64,000 nucleotides of DNA from Symsagittifera roscoffensis (lineage: Eukaryota > Xenacoelomorpha > Acoela > Convolutidae): NCBI RefSeq assembly GCF_963678635.1, contig NC_087066.1, positions 40,323,223 through 40,387,222 of the forward strand, in the 5' to 3' direction. This document shows, in pieces, positions 14,001 to 27,000 of the stretch (its first letter is position 1; every line of letters starts with the position of its first letter). Position numbers and translations under genes: made by a program. A model generated the notes under the pieces. That model ran no database searches, had not been told where the DNA came from, and saw only the letters and a program-made list of their open reading frames with translations.

Positions 14001-15900
14001 CCTCCCAACCCTGATTATTGGGTAGTGTGCACCTTAAACGTTTTCTTTGACGATTGAAACTTGTGTCTCTTGTGTTTTGTAGTTTGAATAGCTTCTGTCA
14101 TCATAACTCTCCTCTTCTTTTTCCTCCCACACATGATTAGCGGGTGGTGTGTACCTTGAATGTTTTTCTTTGATGATGGAAATTTGTGTCTTTTTACTTT
14201 GTGTTTTGAAAGCTGCTTTTATCATTACTCCCCTCTTATTTTTCCTCGCAACCCTGATCATTGGGTGGTGTGCACCTTGAATGTTTTTCTTTGATGATTG
14301 AAACTTGTGTCTTTTTACTTTGTGTTTTGAAAGCTGCTTTTATCATTACTCCCCTCTTCTTTTTCCTCCCAAACCTGTTTAGTGGGTGTTGTGTACCTTG
14401 AATGTTTTTCTTTATGATTGAAACGTGTGTCTCTTTTATTTTGTGTTTTGAATAGCTGCTTTTATCATTACTCCCCTCTCTTTTTTACTCCCACACATCA
14501 TTAGTGGGTGGTGTGTACCTTGAATGCTTTTCTTTCATGATTGAAACTTGTGTCTCTTCATTTTGTGTTTTGAATAGCTGCTTTCATCATTACTCCCCGC
14601 TTCTTTTTCCTCCCAACCCTGATTAGTGGGTGTTCTGTAACTTGAAAGTTTTTGTTTGATGATTGAAACTTGTGTCTTTTTATTTTGTGTTTTGAATGGC
14701 TGCTTTCATCATTACTGCCCTCTTCTTTTTCCTCCCAACCCTGATTATTGGGTGGTGTGCACCTTGAATGTTTTTCTTTGATGATTGAAAATTGTGTCTC
14801 TTTTATTTTGTGTTTTGAATGGCTGCTTTCATCATTAATCCCCTCTCTTTCTTCGTCCCACACCTCATTAGTGGGTGGTGTGTCTCTTTATTTTGTGTTT
14901 TGAATGGCTGCTTTCATCATTACTGCCTTCTTCTTTTTCCTCCCAACCCTGATTATTGGGTGGTGTGCACCTTAAATGTTTTCTTTGACGATTGAAACTT
15001 GTGTCTCTTGTGTTTTGTAGTTTGAATAGCTGCTGTCATCATAACTCTCCTCTTCTTTTTACTCCCACACATGATTAGCGGGTGGTGTGTACCTTGAATG
15101 TTTTTCTTTGATGATTGAAATTTGTGCCTCTTTTATCTTGTGTTTTGGATAGCTGCTTTCATCATTACTCCCCTCTTCGTTTTCCTCCCACACCTGATTA
15201 GTGGGTGGTGTGTAACTTGATTTTTTTTCTTTGATGATTGAAACTTGTTTCTCTTTATTTTGTGTTTTGAATGGCTGCTTTCATCATTACTGCCCTCTTC
15301 TTTCTCCTCCCAACCCTGATTATTGGGTAGTGTGCACCTTAAACGTTTTCTTTGACGATTGAAACTTGTGTCTCTTGTGTTTTGTAGTTTGAATAGCTTC
15401 TGTCATCATAACTCTCCTCTTCTTTTTCCTCCCACACATGATTAGCGGGTGGTGTGTACCTTGAATGTTTTTCTTTGATGATTGAAATTTGTGTCTTTTT
15501 ACTTTGTGTTTTGAAAGCTGCTTTTATCATTACTCCCCTCTTATTTTTCCTCCCAACCCTGATCATTGGGTGGTGTGCACCTTGAATGTTTTTCTTTGAT
15601 GATTGAAACCTGTGTCTTTTTACTTTGTGTTTTGAAAGCTGCTTTTATCATTACTCCCCTCTTCTTTTTCCTCCCAAACCTGTTTAGTGGGTGTTGTGTA
15701 CCTTGAATGTTTTTCTTTATGATTGAAACGTGTGTCTCTTTTATTTTGTGTTTTGAATAGCTGCTTTTATCATTACTCCCCTCTCTTTTTTACTCCCACA
15801 CATCATTAGTGGGTGGTGTGTACCTTGAATGCTTTTCTTTCATGATTGAAACTTGTGTCTCTTCATTTTGTGTTTTGAATAGCTGCTTTCATCATTACTG
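8030..15900 (+). repeat. Array domain 2: 1,305/1,183 bp HOR marked by an 85 bp truncated monomer
   Basis: Seven copies of a truncated monomer, in which GGTGGTGTGT runs directly into CTCTTTATTTTG, occur with the GTGTGT at 8,386, 9,691, 10,874, 11,326, 12,509, 13,573 and 14,878. The intervals are 1,305, 1,183, 452, 1,183, 1,064 and 1,305 bp. Each equals about 85 bp plus a whole number of monomers (10, 9, 3, 9, 8, 10). Sequence between equivalent points is almost identical, so this is the most strongly homogenised part of the array. Confidence 0.9.
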
Positions 15901-18900
15901 CCCTCTTCTTTTTCCTCCCAACCCTGATCATTGGGTGGTGTGCACCTTGAATGTTTTTCTTTGATGATTGAAACTTGTGTTTCTTTTATTTTGTGTTTTG
16001 AATGGATGCTTTCATCATTACTCCCCTCTCTTTTTTCCTCCCAACCCTGATTATTGTGTGGTGTGCACCTTGAATGTTTTTCTTTGTGTTTGAAACGTGT
16101 GTCTCTTTTATTTTGTGTTTTGAATAGCTGCTTTCATCATTACTCCCCTTTTCTTTCTCCTCCCACACCTCATTAGTGGTTGGTGTGTACCTTGATTGCT
16201 TTTCTTTGATGATTGAAACTTGTGTCTCTTTTATTTTGTGTTTTGAATGGCTGCTTTCATCATTACTGCCCTCTTCTTTTTCCTCCCAACCCTGATTATT
16301 GTGTGGTGTGCACCTTGAATGTTTTTCTTTATGTTTGAAACGTGTGTCTCTTTTATTTTGTGTTTTGAATAGCTGCTTTCATCATTACTCCCCTTTTCTT
16401 TCTCCTCCCACACCTCATTAGTGGGTGGTGTGTACCTTGAATGTTTTTCTTTATGATTGAAACGTGTGTCTCTTTTATTTTGTGTTTTGAATAGCTGCTT
16501 TCATCATTACTCCCCTTTACTTTTTCCTCCCAAACTTGATTAATGGGTGTTGTGTACCTTGAATGTTTTTCTTTATGATTGAAACGTGTGTCTCTTTTAT
16601 TTTGTGTTTTGAATAGCTGCTTTTATCATTACTCCCCTCTCTTTTTTACTCCCACACATCATTAGTGGGTGGTGTGTACCTTGAATGCTTTTCTTTCATG
16701 ATTGAAACTTGTGTCTCTTTATTTTGTGTTTTGAATAGCTGCTTTCATCATTACTGCCCTCTTCTTTTTCCTCCCAACCCTGATCATTGGGTGGTGTGCA
16801 CCTTGAATGTTTTTCTTTGATGATTGAAACTTGTGTTTCTTTTATTTTGTGTTTTGAATGGATGCTTTCATCATTACTCCCCTCTCTTTTTTCTTCCCAA
16901 CCCTGATTATTGTGTGGTGTGCACCTTGAATGTTTTTCTTTATGTTTGAAACGTGTGTCTCTTTTATTTTGTGTTTTGAATAGCTGCTTTCATCATTACT
17001 CCCCTTTTCTTTCTCCTCCCACACCTCATTAGTGGTTGGTGTGTACCTTGATTGCTTTTCTTTGATGATTGAAACTTGTGTCTCTTTATTTTGTGTTTTG
17101 AATGGCTGCTTTCATCATTACTGCCCTCTTCTTTTTCCTCCCAACCCTGATTATTGTGTGGTGTGCACCTTGAATGTTTTTCTTTATGTTTGAAACGTGT
17201 GTCTCTTTTATTTTGTGTTTTGAATAGCTGCTCTCATCATTACTTCCCTTTTCTTTCTCCTCCCACACCTCATTAGTGGGTGGTGTGTACCTTGAATGAT
17301 TTTCTTTATGATTGAAACGTGTGTCTCTTTTATTTTGTGTTTTGAATAGCTGCTTTCATCATTACTCCCCTTTCTTTCTCCTCCCAACCCTGATTAGTGG
17401 ATGGTATGTACCTTGAATGTTTTTCTTTGATAATTGAAACTTGTGTCTTTTTATTTTGTGTTTTGAAAGCTGTTTCTATCATTACTCCCCTCTTCTTTTT
17501 CCTCCCAAACATGATTAGTGGGTGTTGTGTACCTTGAATGTTTTTCTTTATGATTGAAACGTGTGTCTCTTTTATTTTGTGTTTTGAATAGCTGCTTTCA
17601 TCATTACTCCTTTTTCTTTCTCCTCCCAACCCTGATTAGTGGATGGTATGTACCTTGAATGTTTTTCTTTGATGATTGAAACTTGTGTGACTCTTTTTTT
17701 GTGTTTTGAATGGCTGCTTTCATCATTATTCCCCTCTTCTTTTTCCATCCAACCCTGGTTAGTGGTTGGTGTGTACCTTGAATGTTTTTCTTTGATGATT
17801 GAAACTTGTGTCTCTTTCATCTGTATTTTGAATAGCCGCTGTCATCATTACTCCCCTCTTCTTTCTCCTCCCAACCCTGATTAGTGGATGGTATGTACCT
17901 TGAATGTTTTTCTTTGATAATTGAAACTTGTGTCTTTTGATTTTGTGTTTTGAAAGCTGTTTCTATCATTACTCCCCTCTTCTTTTTCCTCCCAAACATG
18001 ATTAGTGGGTGGTGTGTACCTTGAATGTTTTTCTTTATGATTGAAACGTGTGTCTCTTTTATTTTGTGTTTTGAATAGCTGCTTTCATCATTACTCCCCT
18101 TTTCTTTCTCCTCCCAACCCTGATTAGTGGATGGTATGTACCTTGAATGCTTTTCTTTCATGATTGAAACTTGTGTCTCTTTATTTTGTGTTTTGAATAG
18201 CTGCTTTCATCATTACTGCCCTCTTCTTTTTCCTCCCAACCCTGATCATTGGGTGGTGTGCACCTTGAATGTTTTTCTTTGATGATTGAAACTTGTGTTT
18301 CTTTTATTTTGTGTTTTGAATGGCTGCTTTCATCATTACTCCCCTCTCTGTTTTCCTCCCAACCCTGATTATTGTGTGGTGTGCACCTTGAATGTTTTTC
18401 TTTATGTTTGAAACGTGTGTCTCTTTTATTTTGTGTTTTGAATAGCTGCTTTCATCATTACTCCCCTTTTCTTTCTCCTCCCACACCTCATTAGTGGGTG
18501 CTGTGTACCTTGATTGCTTTTCTTTGATGATTGAAACTTGTGTCTCTTTATTTTGTGTTTTGAATGGCTGCTTTCATCATTACTGCCCTCTTCTTTTTCC
18601 TCCCAACCCTGATTATTGTGTGGTGTGCACCTTGAATGTTTTTCTTTATGTTTGAAACGTGTGTCTCTTTTATTTTGTGTTTTGAATAGCTGCTTTCATC
18701 ATTACTCCCCTTTTCTTTCTCCTCCCACACCTCATTAATGGTTGGTGTGTACCTTGAATGTTTTTCTTTATGATTGAAACGTGTGTCTCTTTTATTTTGT
18801 GATTTGAATAGCTGCTTTCATCATTACTCCCCTTTTCTTTCTCCTCCCAACCCTGATTAGTGGATGGTATGTACCTTGAATGTTTTTCTTTGATAATTGA

Positions 18901-19350
18901 AACTTGTGTCTTTTTATTTTGTGTTTTGAAAGCTGTTTCTATCATTACTCCCCTCTTCTTTTTCCTCCCAAACGTGATTAGTGGGTGTTGTGTACCTTGA
19001 ATGTTTTTCTTTATGATTGAAACGTGTGTCTCTTTTATTTTGTGTTTTGAAAAGCTGATTTCATCATTACTCCCTTTTTCTTTCTCCTCCCACACCTGAT
19101 TAGTGGATGGTATGTACCTTGAATGTTTTTCTTTGATGATTGAAACTTGTGTGACTCTTTTTTTTGTGTTTTGAATGGCTGCTTTCATCATTATTCCCCT
19201 CTTCTTTTTCCTTCCAACCCTGATTAGTGGTTGGTGTGTACCATGAATTTTTTTCTTTGATGATTGAAACTTGTGTCTCTTTCATCTGTATTTTGAATAG
19301 CCGCTGTCATCATTACTCCCCTCTTCTTTTTCCTCCCACACCTGATTAGT
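15900..19350 (+). repeat. Array domain 3: about 856 and 1,462 bp HOR periods
   Basis: Marked by monomers reading TTGTGTGGTGTGCACC and GTGGATGGTATGTACC, and by CTTTATGTTTGAAACGTG. Matching blocks recur at offsets of 855-856 bp (seven monomers: 15,986 to 16,842 and 16,231 to 17,086) and 1,462 bp (twelve monomers: 16,842 to 18,304 and 17,086 to 18,548). Boundaries are approximate. Confidence 0.75.
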
Positions 19351-22300
19351 CGGTGGTGTGTACCTTGAATGTTTTTCTTTGATGATTGAAACTTGTGTAT
19401 CTTTTGTTTTGTGTTTTGACCAGCTTCCTTTATCACTACTCCACTATTCTTTGTCCTCTCAGCCTTGATTAGTGGGTGGTGTGTACCTTGAATGTTTTTC
19501 CTTGATGTTTGAAACTTGTGTCACTCATATTTTGTGTTTTGAATGGCTGCTTTCATCAATACTTCCCTCTTATTTTTCCTCGCAAACCCGATTAGTGGGT
19601 TGAGTGTACCTTGAATGTTTCTCTTTGATGATTGAAATTTGTGTCTCTTTTACTTTGTGTTTTGAATGGCTGCTTTCACCATTACTCCCCGCTTCTTTTT
19701 CCTCCCAACCCTGATTAGTGGGTGGTGTGTACCTTGAATGTTTTTCTTTGTTGATTGAAACTTGTGTCTCTTTTGTTTTGTAGTTTGAATAGCTGCTGTC
19801 ATCATAACTCCCCTCTTCTTTTTCCTCCCACACATGATTAGTGGGTGGTGTGTACCTTGAATGTTTTTCTTTGATGATTGAAACTTGTGTCTCTTTTACT
19901 TTGTGTTTTGAATAGCTGCTTTCATCCCTACTCTCCTCTTCTTTTTCCTCCCACTTCAGATTAGTGTGTGGTGTGTACCTTGAATATTTCTCTTTGATGA
20001 TTGAAATTTGTGTCTCTTTTATTTTGTGTTTTGAATGGCTGCTTTCATCATTACTCCTCGCTTCTTTTTCCTCCCAACCCTGATTAGTGGGTGGTGTGTA
20101 CCTTGAATGTTTTTCTTTGTTTACTGAAACTTGTGTCTCTTTTGTTTTGTAGTTTGAATAGCTGCTGTCATCATAACTCCCCTCTTATTTTTCTTACCAC
20201 ACATGATTAGCGGGTGGTGTGTACCTTGAAGGTTTTTCTTTGATGATTGAAATTTGTGTCTCTTTTATTTTGTGTTTTGGATAGCTGCTTTCATCATTAC
20301 TCCCCTCTTCGTTTTCCTCCCACACCTGATTAGTGGGTGGTGTGTACCTTGAATATTTCTCTTTGATGGTTGAAATTTTTGTCTCTTTTATTTTGTGTTT
20401 TGAATGGCTGCTTTCATCATTATTCCCGGCTTCTTTTTCCTCTCAACCCTGATTAGTGGGTGGTGTGTACTTTGAATGTTTTCTTTGTTGATTGAAACTT
20501 GTGTCTCTCTTTTTTTTGTAGTTTGAATAGCTGCTGTCATCATAACTCCCCTCTTCTTTTTCTACCACACATGATTAGCGGGTGGTGTGTACCTTGAATG
20601 TTTTTCTTTGATGATTGAAATTTGTGTCTCTTTCATTTTGTGTTTTGGATAGCTGCTTTCATCATTACTCCCCTCTTCGTTTTCCCCCCATACCTGATTA
20701 GTGGGTGGTGTGTAACTTGAATGATTTCTTTGATGATTGAAACTTGTATCTCTTTTATTTTGTGTTTTGAATGGCTGCTTTCGTCATTACTCCCCTGTCT
20801 TTTTTCCTCCCACACCTCATTAGTGGGTGGTGTGTACCTTGAGTGCTTTTCTTTGATGATTGAAACTTGTGCCTCTTTTTTTTTGTGTTTTGAATAGCTG
20901 CTTTTATCATTGCTCCCCTCTTCTTTTTCCTCCCACACCTGATTAGTGGGTGGTGTGTACCTTGAATATTTCTCTTTGATGGTTGAAATTTTTGTCTCTT
21001 TTATTTTGTGTTTTGAATGGCTGCTTTAATCATTATTCCCGGCTTCTTTTTCCTCTCAACCCTGATTAGTGGGTGGTGTGTACCTTGAATATTTTTCTTT
21101 GTTGATTGAAACTTGTGTCTCTCTTTTTTTTTGTAGTTTGAATAGCTGCTGTCATCATAACTCTCCTCTTCTTTTTCCTCCCCCACCTGATTAGTGGGTG
21201 GTGTGTACCTTGAATGGTTTTCTATGATGATTGAAAACTGTGTCTCTTATATTTTATGTTTTGAATAGCTGCTTTCATCATTACTCCCCTCTCTTTTTTC
21301 CTCCAACACCTCATTAGTGGGTGGTGTGTACCTTGAATGTTTATTTTGATGATTGAAACTTGTGTCTCTTTATTTTGTGTTTTGAATGGCTGCTTTCGTC
21401 ATTACTGCCCTCTTCTTTCTCCTCCCAACCCTGATTATTGGTTGGTGTACACTTTGAATGTTTTTCTTTGATTATTGAAACTTGTGTTTCCTCCCAACCC
21501 TGATTATTGGGTGGTATGCACCTTGAATGTTTTTCTTTGATGATTGAATTTTGTGTCTCTTTCATTTTGTGTTTTGGATAGCTGCTTTCATCATTACTCC
21601 CCTCTTCGCTTTCCTCCCACACCTGATTAGTGGGTGGTGTGTAACTTGAATGTTTTTCTTTGATGATTGAAAGTTGTGTCTCTTTTCTTTTGTGTTTTGA
21701 ATGGCTGCTTTCATCATTACTGCCCTCTCTTTTTTCCTCCCACACCTCATTAATGGTTGGTGTGTACCTTGAATGCTTTTCTTTGATGATTGAAACTTGT
21801 GTCTCTTTATTTTGTGTTTTGAATGGCTGCTTTCGTCATTACTACCCTCTTCTTTTTCCTCAAAACCCTGATTATTGGCTGGTGTGGACCTTGAATGTTT
21901 TTCTTTGATGATTGAAACTTGTGTTTCTTTTATTTTGTGTTTTGAATAGCTGCTTTTATCATTGCTCCCCTCTTCTTTTTCCTCCCCCACCTGATTAGTG
22001 GGTGGTGTGTACCTTGAATGGTTTTCTATGATGATTGAAAACTGTGTCTCTTATATTTTGTGTTTTGAGTAGCTGCTTTCATCATTACTCCCCTCTCTTT
22101 TTTCCTCCAACACCTCATTAGTGGGTGGTGTGTACCTTGAATGTTTATTTTGATGATTGAAACTTGTGTCTCTTTATTTTGTGTTTTGAATGGCTGCTTT
22201 CGTCATTACTGCCCTCTTCTTTCTCCTCCCAACCCTGATTATTGTTGGTGTGCACTTTGAATGTTTTTCTTTGATTATTGAAACTTGTGTTTCCTCCCAA

Positions 22301-24150
22301 CCCTGATTATTGGGTGGTATGCACCTTGAATGTTTTTCTTTGATGATTGAATTTTGTGTCTCTTTCATTTTGTGTTTTGGATAGCTGCTTTCATCCTTAC
22401 TCCCCTCTTCGTTTTCCTCCCACACCTGATTAGTGGGTGGTGTGTAACTTGAATGTTTTTCTTTGATGATTGAAAGTTGTGTCTCTTTTCTTTTGTGTTT
22501 TGAATGGCTGCTTTCATCATTACTGCCCTCTCTTTTTTCCTCCCACACCTCATTAATGATTGGTGTGTACCTTGAATGCTTTTCTTTGATGATTGAAACT
22601 TGTGTCTTTTTATTTTGTGTTTTAAATGGCTGCTTTCGTCATTACTATCCTCTTCTTTTTCCTCACAACCCTGATTATTGGGTGGTGTGGACCTTGAATG
22701 TTTTTTTTCGATGATTGAAAGTTGTGTCTCCTTTATTTTGTGTTTTGAAAAGCTGCTTTCATCATTACTCACCTCTTCTTTTTCCTCCCCCACCTTATTA
22801 GTGGGTGGTGTGTACCTTGAATGTTTTTCTATGATGATTGAAAACTGCGTCTCTTATATTTTGTGTTTTGAATAGCTGCTTTCATCATTACTGCCCTCTC
22901 TTTTTCCTCCAACACCTCATTAGTGGTTGGTGTGTACCTTGGATGTTTTCCTTTGATGATTGAAACTTGTGTCTCTTTATTTTGTGTTTTGAATGGCTGC
23001 TTTCATCATTACTGCCCTCTTCTTTTCCTCCCAACCCTAACTAGTGGTTGGTGTGTACCTTGAAAGTTTTTCTTTCATGATTGAAACTTTGTCTCTTTCA
23101 TTTTGTGTTTTGAATAGCTGCTTTCATCATTACTCCCCTCTTCGTTTTCCTCCCCTACCTTATTAGTGGGTGGTGTGTAGCTTGAATGTTTTTTTTTGAT
23201 GATTGAAACTTGTGTCTCTTTTATTTTGTGTTTTGAATGATTGCTTTCATCATTACTCCCCTCTTCTTTTTCTTCCCAACCCTGATTAGTGGGTGGTGTG
23301 TACCTTGAATATTTTTCTTTGATGATTGAAAGCTGAGTCTCTTTTATTTTGTGTTTTGAATAGCTGCTTTCATCATTACTCACCTCTTCTTTTTCCTCCC
23401 CACCTGATTAGTGTGTGGTGTGTACCTTGAATGTTTTTCTTTGGTGATTGAAGCATGTATCTCTTTTATTTTGTCTTTGAAATGGCTGCTTTCATCATTA
23501 CTCCCCTCTTTTTTCCCTCCCAAACCTGATTATTGAGTGGTGTTTACCTTGAATGTTTTTCTTTGATGATTGATGATTGAAACGTGTGTCTCTTTTATTT
23601 TGTCTTTTGAATGGCTCCTTTCATCATTACTCCCCTCTTCTTTCTCCTCCCATCCCTGATTAGTGTGTGGTGTGTACCTTGAATGTTTTTCTTTGATGAT
23701 TGAAATTTGTGTCACTGTTTTTTTGTGTTTTGAATAGCTGTTTTCATCATTACTCCCCTCTCTTTTTTCCTCCCACACCTGATTAGTGGGTGGTGTGTAC
23801 CTTGAAAGTTTTTCTTTGATGTTTGAAATTTGTGTCTCTTTTATTTTCTGTTTTGAATGGCTGCTTTCATCAGTACTCCCATCTTCTTTTTCCTCCCAAT
23901 CCTGATTAGTGGCGTGTGTGTACCTTGAATGTTTTTCTTTGATGATTGAAATTTGTGTCACTCTTATTTTGTGTTTTGAATAGCTGCTTTCATCATTATC
24001 CCCCTCTTCTTTTTCCTGCCACACATTATTAATGGCTTGTGTGTAACATGAATGTTTTTCTTTGATGATTGAAAATTGTGTCTCTTTTAATTTTTGTTTT
24101 GAATGGCTGCTTTCGACAATACTCCCCTCTTCTTTTTCCTCCCACACCTG
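19350..24150 (+). repeat. Array domain 4: divergent monomers, 803 bp duplication with a second truncated monomer type
   Basis: Monomers vary more here than in domain 2. Two copies of a different truncated monomer, ACTTGTGT joined directly to TTCCTCCC, start at 21,478 and 22,281, exactly 803 bp apart. Flanking monomers match at the same offset. A local TGATGATTGATGATTG duplication lies near 23,565-23,580. Boundaries are approximate. Confidence 0.75.
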
Positions 24151-27000
24151 ATTAGTGAGTGGTATGTACCTTAAATGTTTTTCTTTGACGATTGAAACTT
24201 GCTTCTCTTTTACTTTGTTTTTTGAATAGCTGCTTTCATCAATACTCCCCTCTTACTTTTCCTCCCACACCTGATTAGTGGATGGTGTGTACCTTGAATG
24301 ATTTTATTTGATGATTGAAACTTGTGTCTCTTTTATTTTGTGTTTTGAAAAGCTGCTTTTATCATTAGTTCCCTCTTCTTTTTCCTCCCACACCTGATTA
24401 GTGGGTTGTGTGTACCTTGAATGTTTTTCTTTGATGATTGAAAGTTTTGTCTGTTTTATTTTGTTTTTTGATTAGCTGCTTTCATCATTACTCCCCTCTT
24501 CCTTTTCCTCCCACACCTGATTAGTGGGTGTTGTGTACCTTGAAAAAAATTTTTGATAATTGAAACTTGTGTCTCTTTTACTTTGTGTTTTGAATAGCTG
24601 CTTTCATCATTAGTTCCCTCTTCTTTTTCCTCCCTCACCTGATTAGTGGGTGATGTGTACCTTGAAAGATTTTTTCGATAATTGAAACTTGTGTCTCTTT
24701 TACTTTGTGTTTTGAATAGCTGCTTTCATCATTAGTTCCCTCTTCTTTTTCCTCCCACACCTGATTAGTGGGTGATGTGTATCTTGAATGAGTTTTTTGA
24801 TAATTGAAACTTGTGTCTCTTTTATTTTGTGTTTTGAATAGCTGCTTTCATCATTAGTTCCCCCTTCTTTTTCCTCCCACACCTGATTAGTGGGTGTTGT
24901 GTACCTTGAATGATTTTTATTGATGATTGAAACTTGTGTCTCTTTTATTTTGTGTTTTGAATAGCTGCTTTTATCATTAGTTCCCTCTTCTTTTTCCTCC
25001 CACACCTGATTAGTGGATGGTGTGTACCTTGAATGATTTTTTTGATGATTGAAACTTGTGTCTCTTTTATTTCGTATTTTGAATAGCTGCTTTCATCAGT
25101 ACTCCTCTCTTCTTTTTCCTCCCCCACCTGATTAGTGGGTGGTATGTATCTTGAATTTTTTTTCTTTGATGATTGAAACTTGTGTCTCTTTTATATGGTA
25201 TTTTAAATAGCTGTTTTCATCATTAGTTCCCTCTTCTTTTTCCTCCCACACCTGATTAGTGGGTGGTGTGTACCTTGAATGATTTTTTTGATGATTTAAA
25301 CTTGTGTCTCTTTTATTTTGTGTTTTGAATAGCTGCTTTCATCATTAGTTCCCACTTCTTTTTCCTCCCACACCTGATTAGTGGGTGATGTGTATCTTGA
25401 ATGATTTTTTTGATAACTGAAACTTGTGTCTCTTTTATTTTGTGTTTTGAATAGCTGGTTTCATCATTAGTTCCCTCTTCTTTTTGCTCCTACACCTGAT
25501 TAGTGGTTGATGTGTACCTTGAATGATTTTTTTTATGATTGAAAATTGTGTCTCTTTTATTTTGTGTTTTGAATAGCTGCTTTCATCATTAGTTCCCTCT
25601 TCTTTTTCCTCCCACACCTGATTAGTGGGTGGTGTGTACCTTGAATGATTTTTTTGATGATTGAAACTTGTGTCTTTTTTATTTTGTATTTTGAATAGCT
25701 GCTTTCATCATTACTCCGTTCTTCTTTTTCCTCCCCCACCTGATTAGTGGGTGGTATGTACTTTTAAATGTTTTTCTTCGATGATTGAAAGTTTTGTCTG
25801 TTTTATTTTGTTTTTTGAATAGCTGCTTTCATCATTACTCCCCTCTTCCTTTTCCTCCCACACGTGATTAGTGGGTGGTGTGTACCTTGAATGATTTTTT
25901 TGATAATTGAAACTTGTGTCTCTTTTATTTTGTAATTTGAATAGCTGCTTTCATCATTAGTTCCCTCTTCCTTTTCCTCCCACACCTGATTAGTGGGTGG
26001 TGTGTACCTTGAATGATTTTTTTGATAACTGAAACTTGTGTCTCTTTTATTTTGTGTTTTGAATAGCTGGTTTCATCATTAGTTCCCTCTTCTTTTTGCT
26101 CCTACACCTGATTAGTGGTTGATGTGTACCTTGAATGACTTTTTTTATGATTGAAAATTGTGTCTCTTTTATTTTGTGTTTTGAATAGCTGCTTTCATCA
26201 TTAGTTCCCTCTTCTTTTTCCTCCCACACCTGATTAGTGGGTGGTGTGTACCTTGAATGATTTTTTTGATGATTGAAACTTGTGTCTTTTTTATTTTGTA
26301 TTTTGAATAGCTGCTTTCATCATTACTCCGCTCTTCTTTTTCCTCCCCCACCTGATTAGTGGGTGGTATGTACTTTTAAATGTTTTTCTTCGATGATTGA
26401 AAGTTTTGTCTGTTTTATTTTGTTTTTTGAATAGCTGCTTTCATCATTACTCCCCTCTTCCTTTTCCTCCCACACGTGATTAGTGGGTGGTGTGTACCTT
26501 GAATGATTTTTTTGATAATTGAAACTTGTGTCTCTTTTATTTTGTAATTTGAATAGCTGCTTTCATCATTAGTTCCCTCTTCCTTTTCCTCCCACACCTG
26601 ATTAGTGGGTGGTGTGTACCTTGAATGATTTTTTTGATGATTGAAACTTGTGTCTTTTTTATTTTGTATTTTGAATAGCTGCTTTCATCATTACTCCTCT
26701 CTTCTTTTTCCTCCCCCACCTGATTAGTGGGTGGTATGTACTTTGAATGTTTTTCTTCGATGATTGAAAGTTTTGTCTGTTTTATTTTGTTTTTTGAATA
26801 GCTGCTTTCTTCATAACTCCCCTCTTCCTTTTCCTCCCACACGTGATTAGTGGGTGGTGTGTACCTTGAAAGATTTTTTTGATAATTGAAACTTGTGTCT
26901 CTTTTATTTTGTGTTTTGAATAGCTGCTTTCATCATTAGTTCCCTCTTCTTTTTCCTCCCACACCTGATTAGTGGGTGATGTGTACCTTGAATGTTTTTT
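24150..27000 (+). repeat. Array domain 5: 612 bp HOR
   Basis: Marked by the ATTAGTTCCCTCTTC subtype, by GAATGATTTTTTTGATAATTG, and by TTTTGTCTGTTTTATTTTG monomers. Blocks at 25,435, 25,557 and 25,803 recur at 26,047, 26,169 and 26,415, each at an offset of exactly 612 bp (five monomers). A partial further copy follows near 26,540-26,840. Confidence 0.8.
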
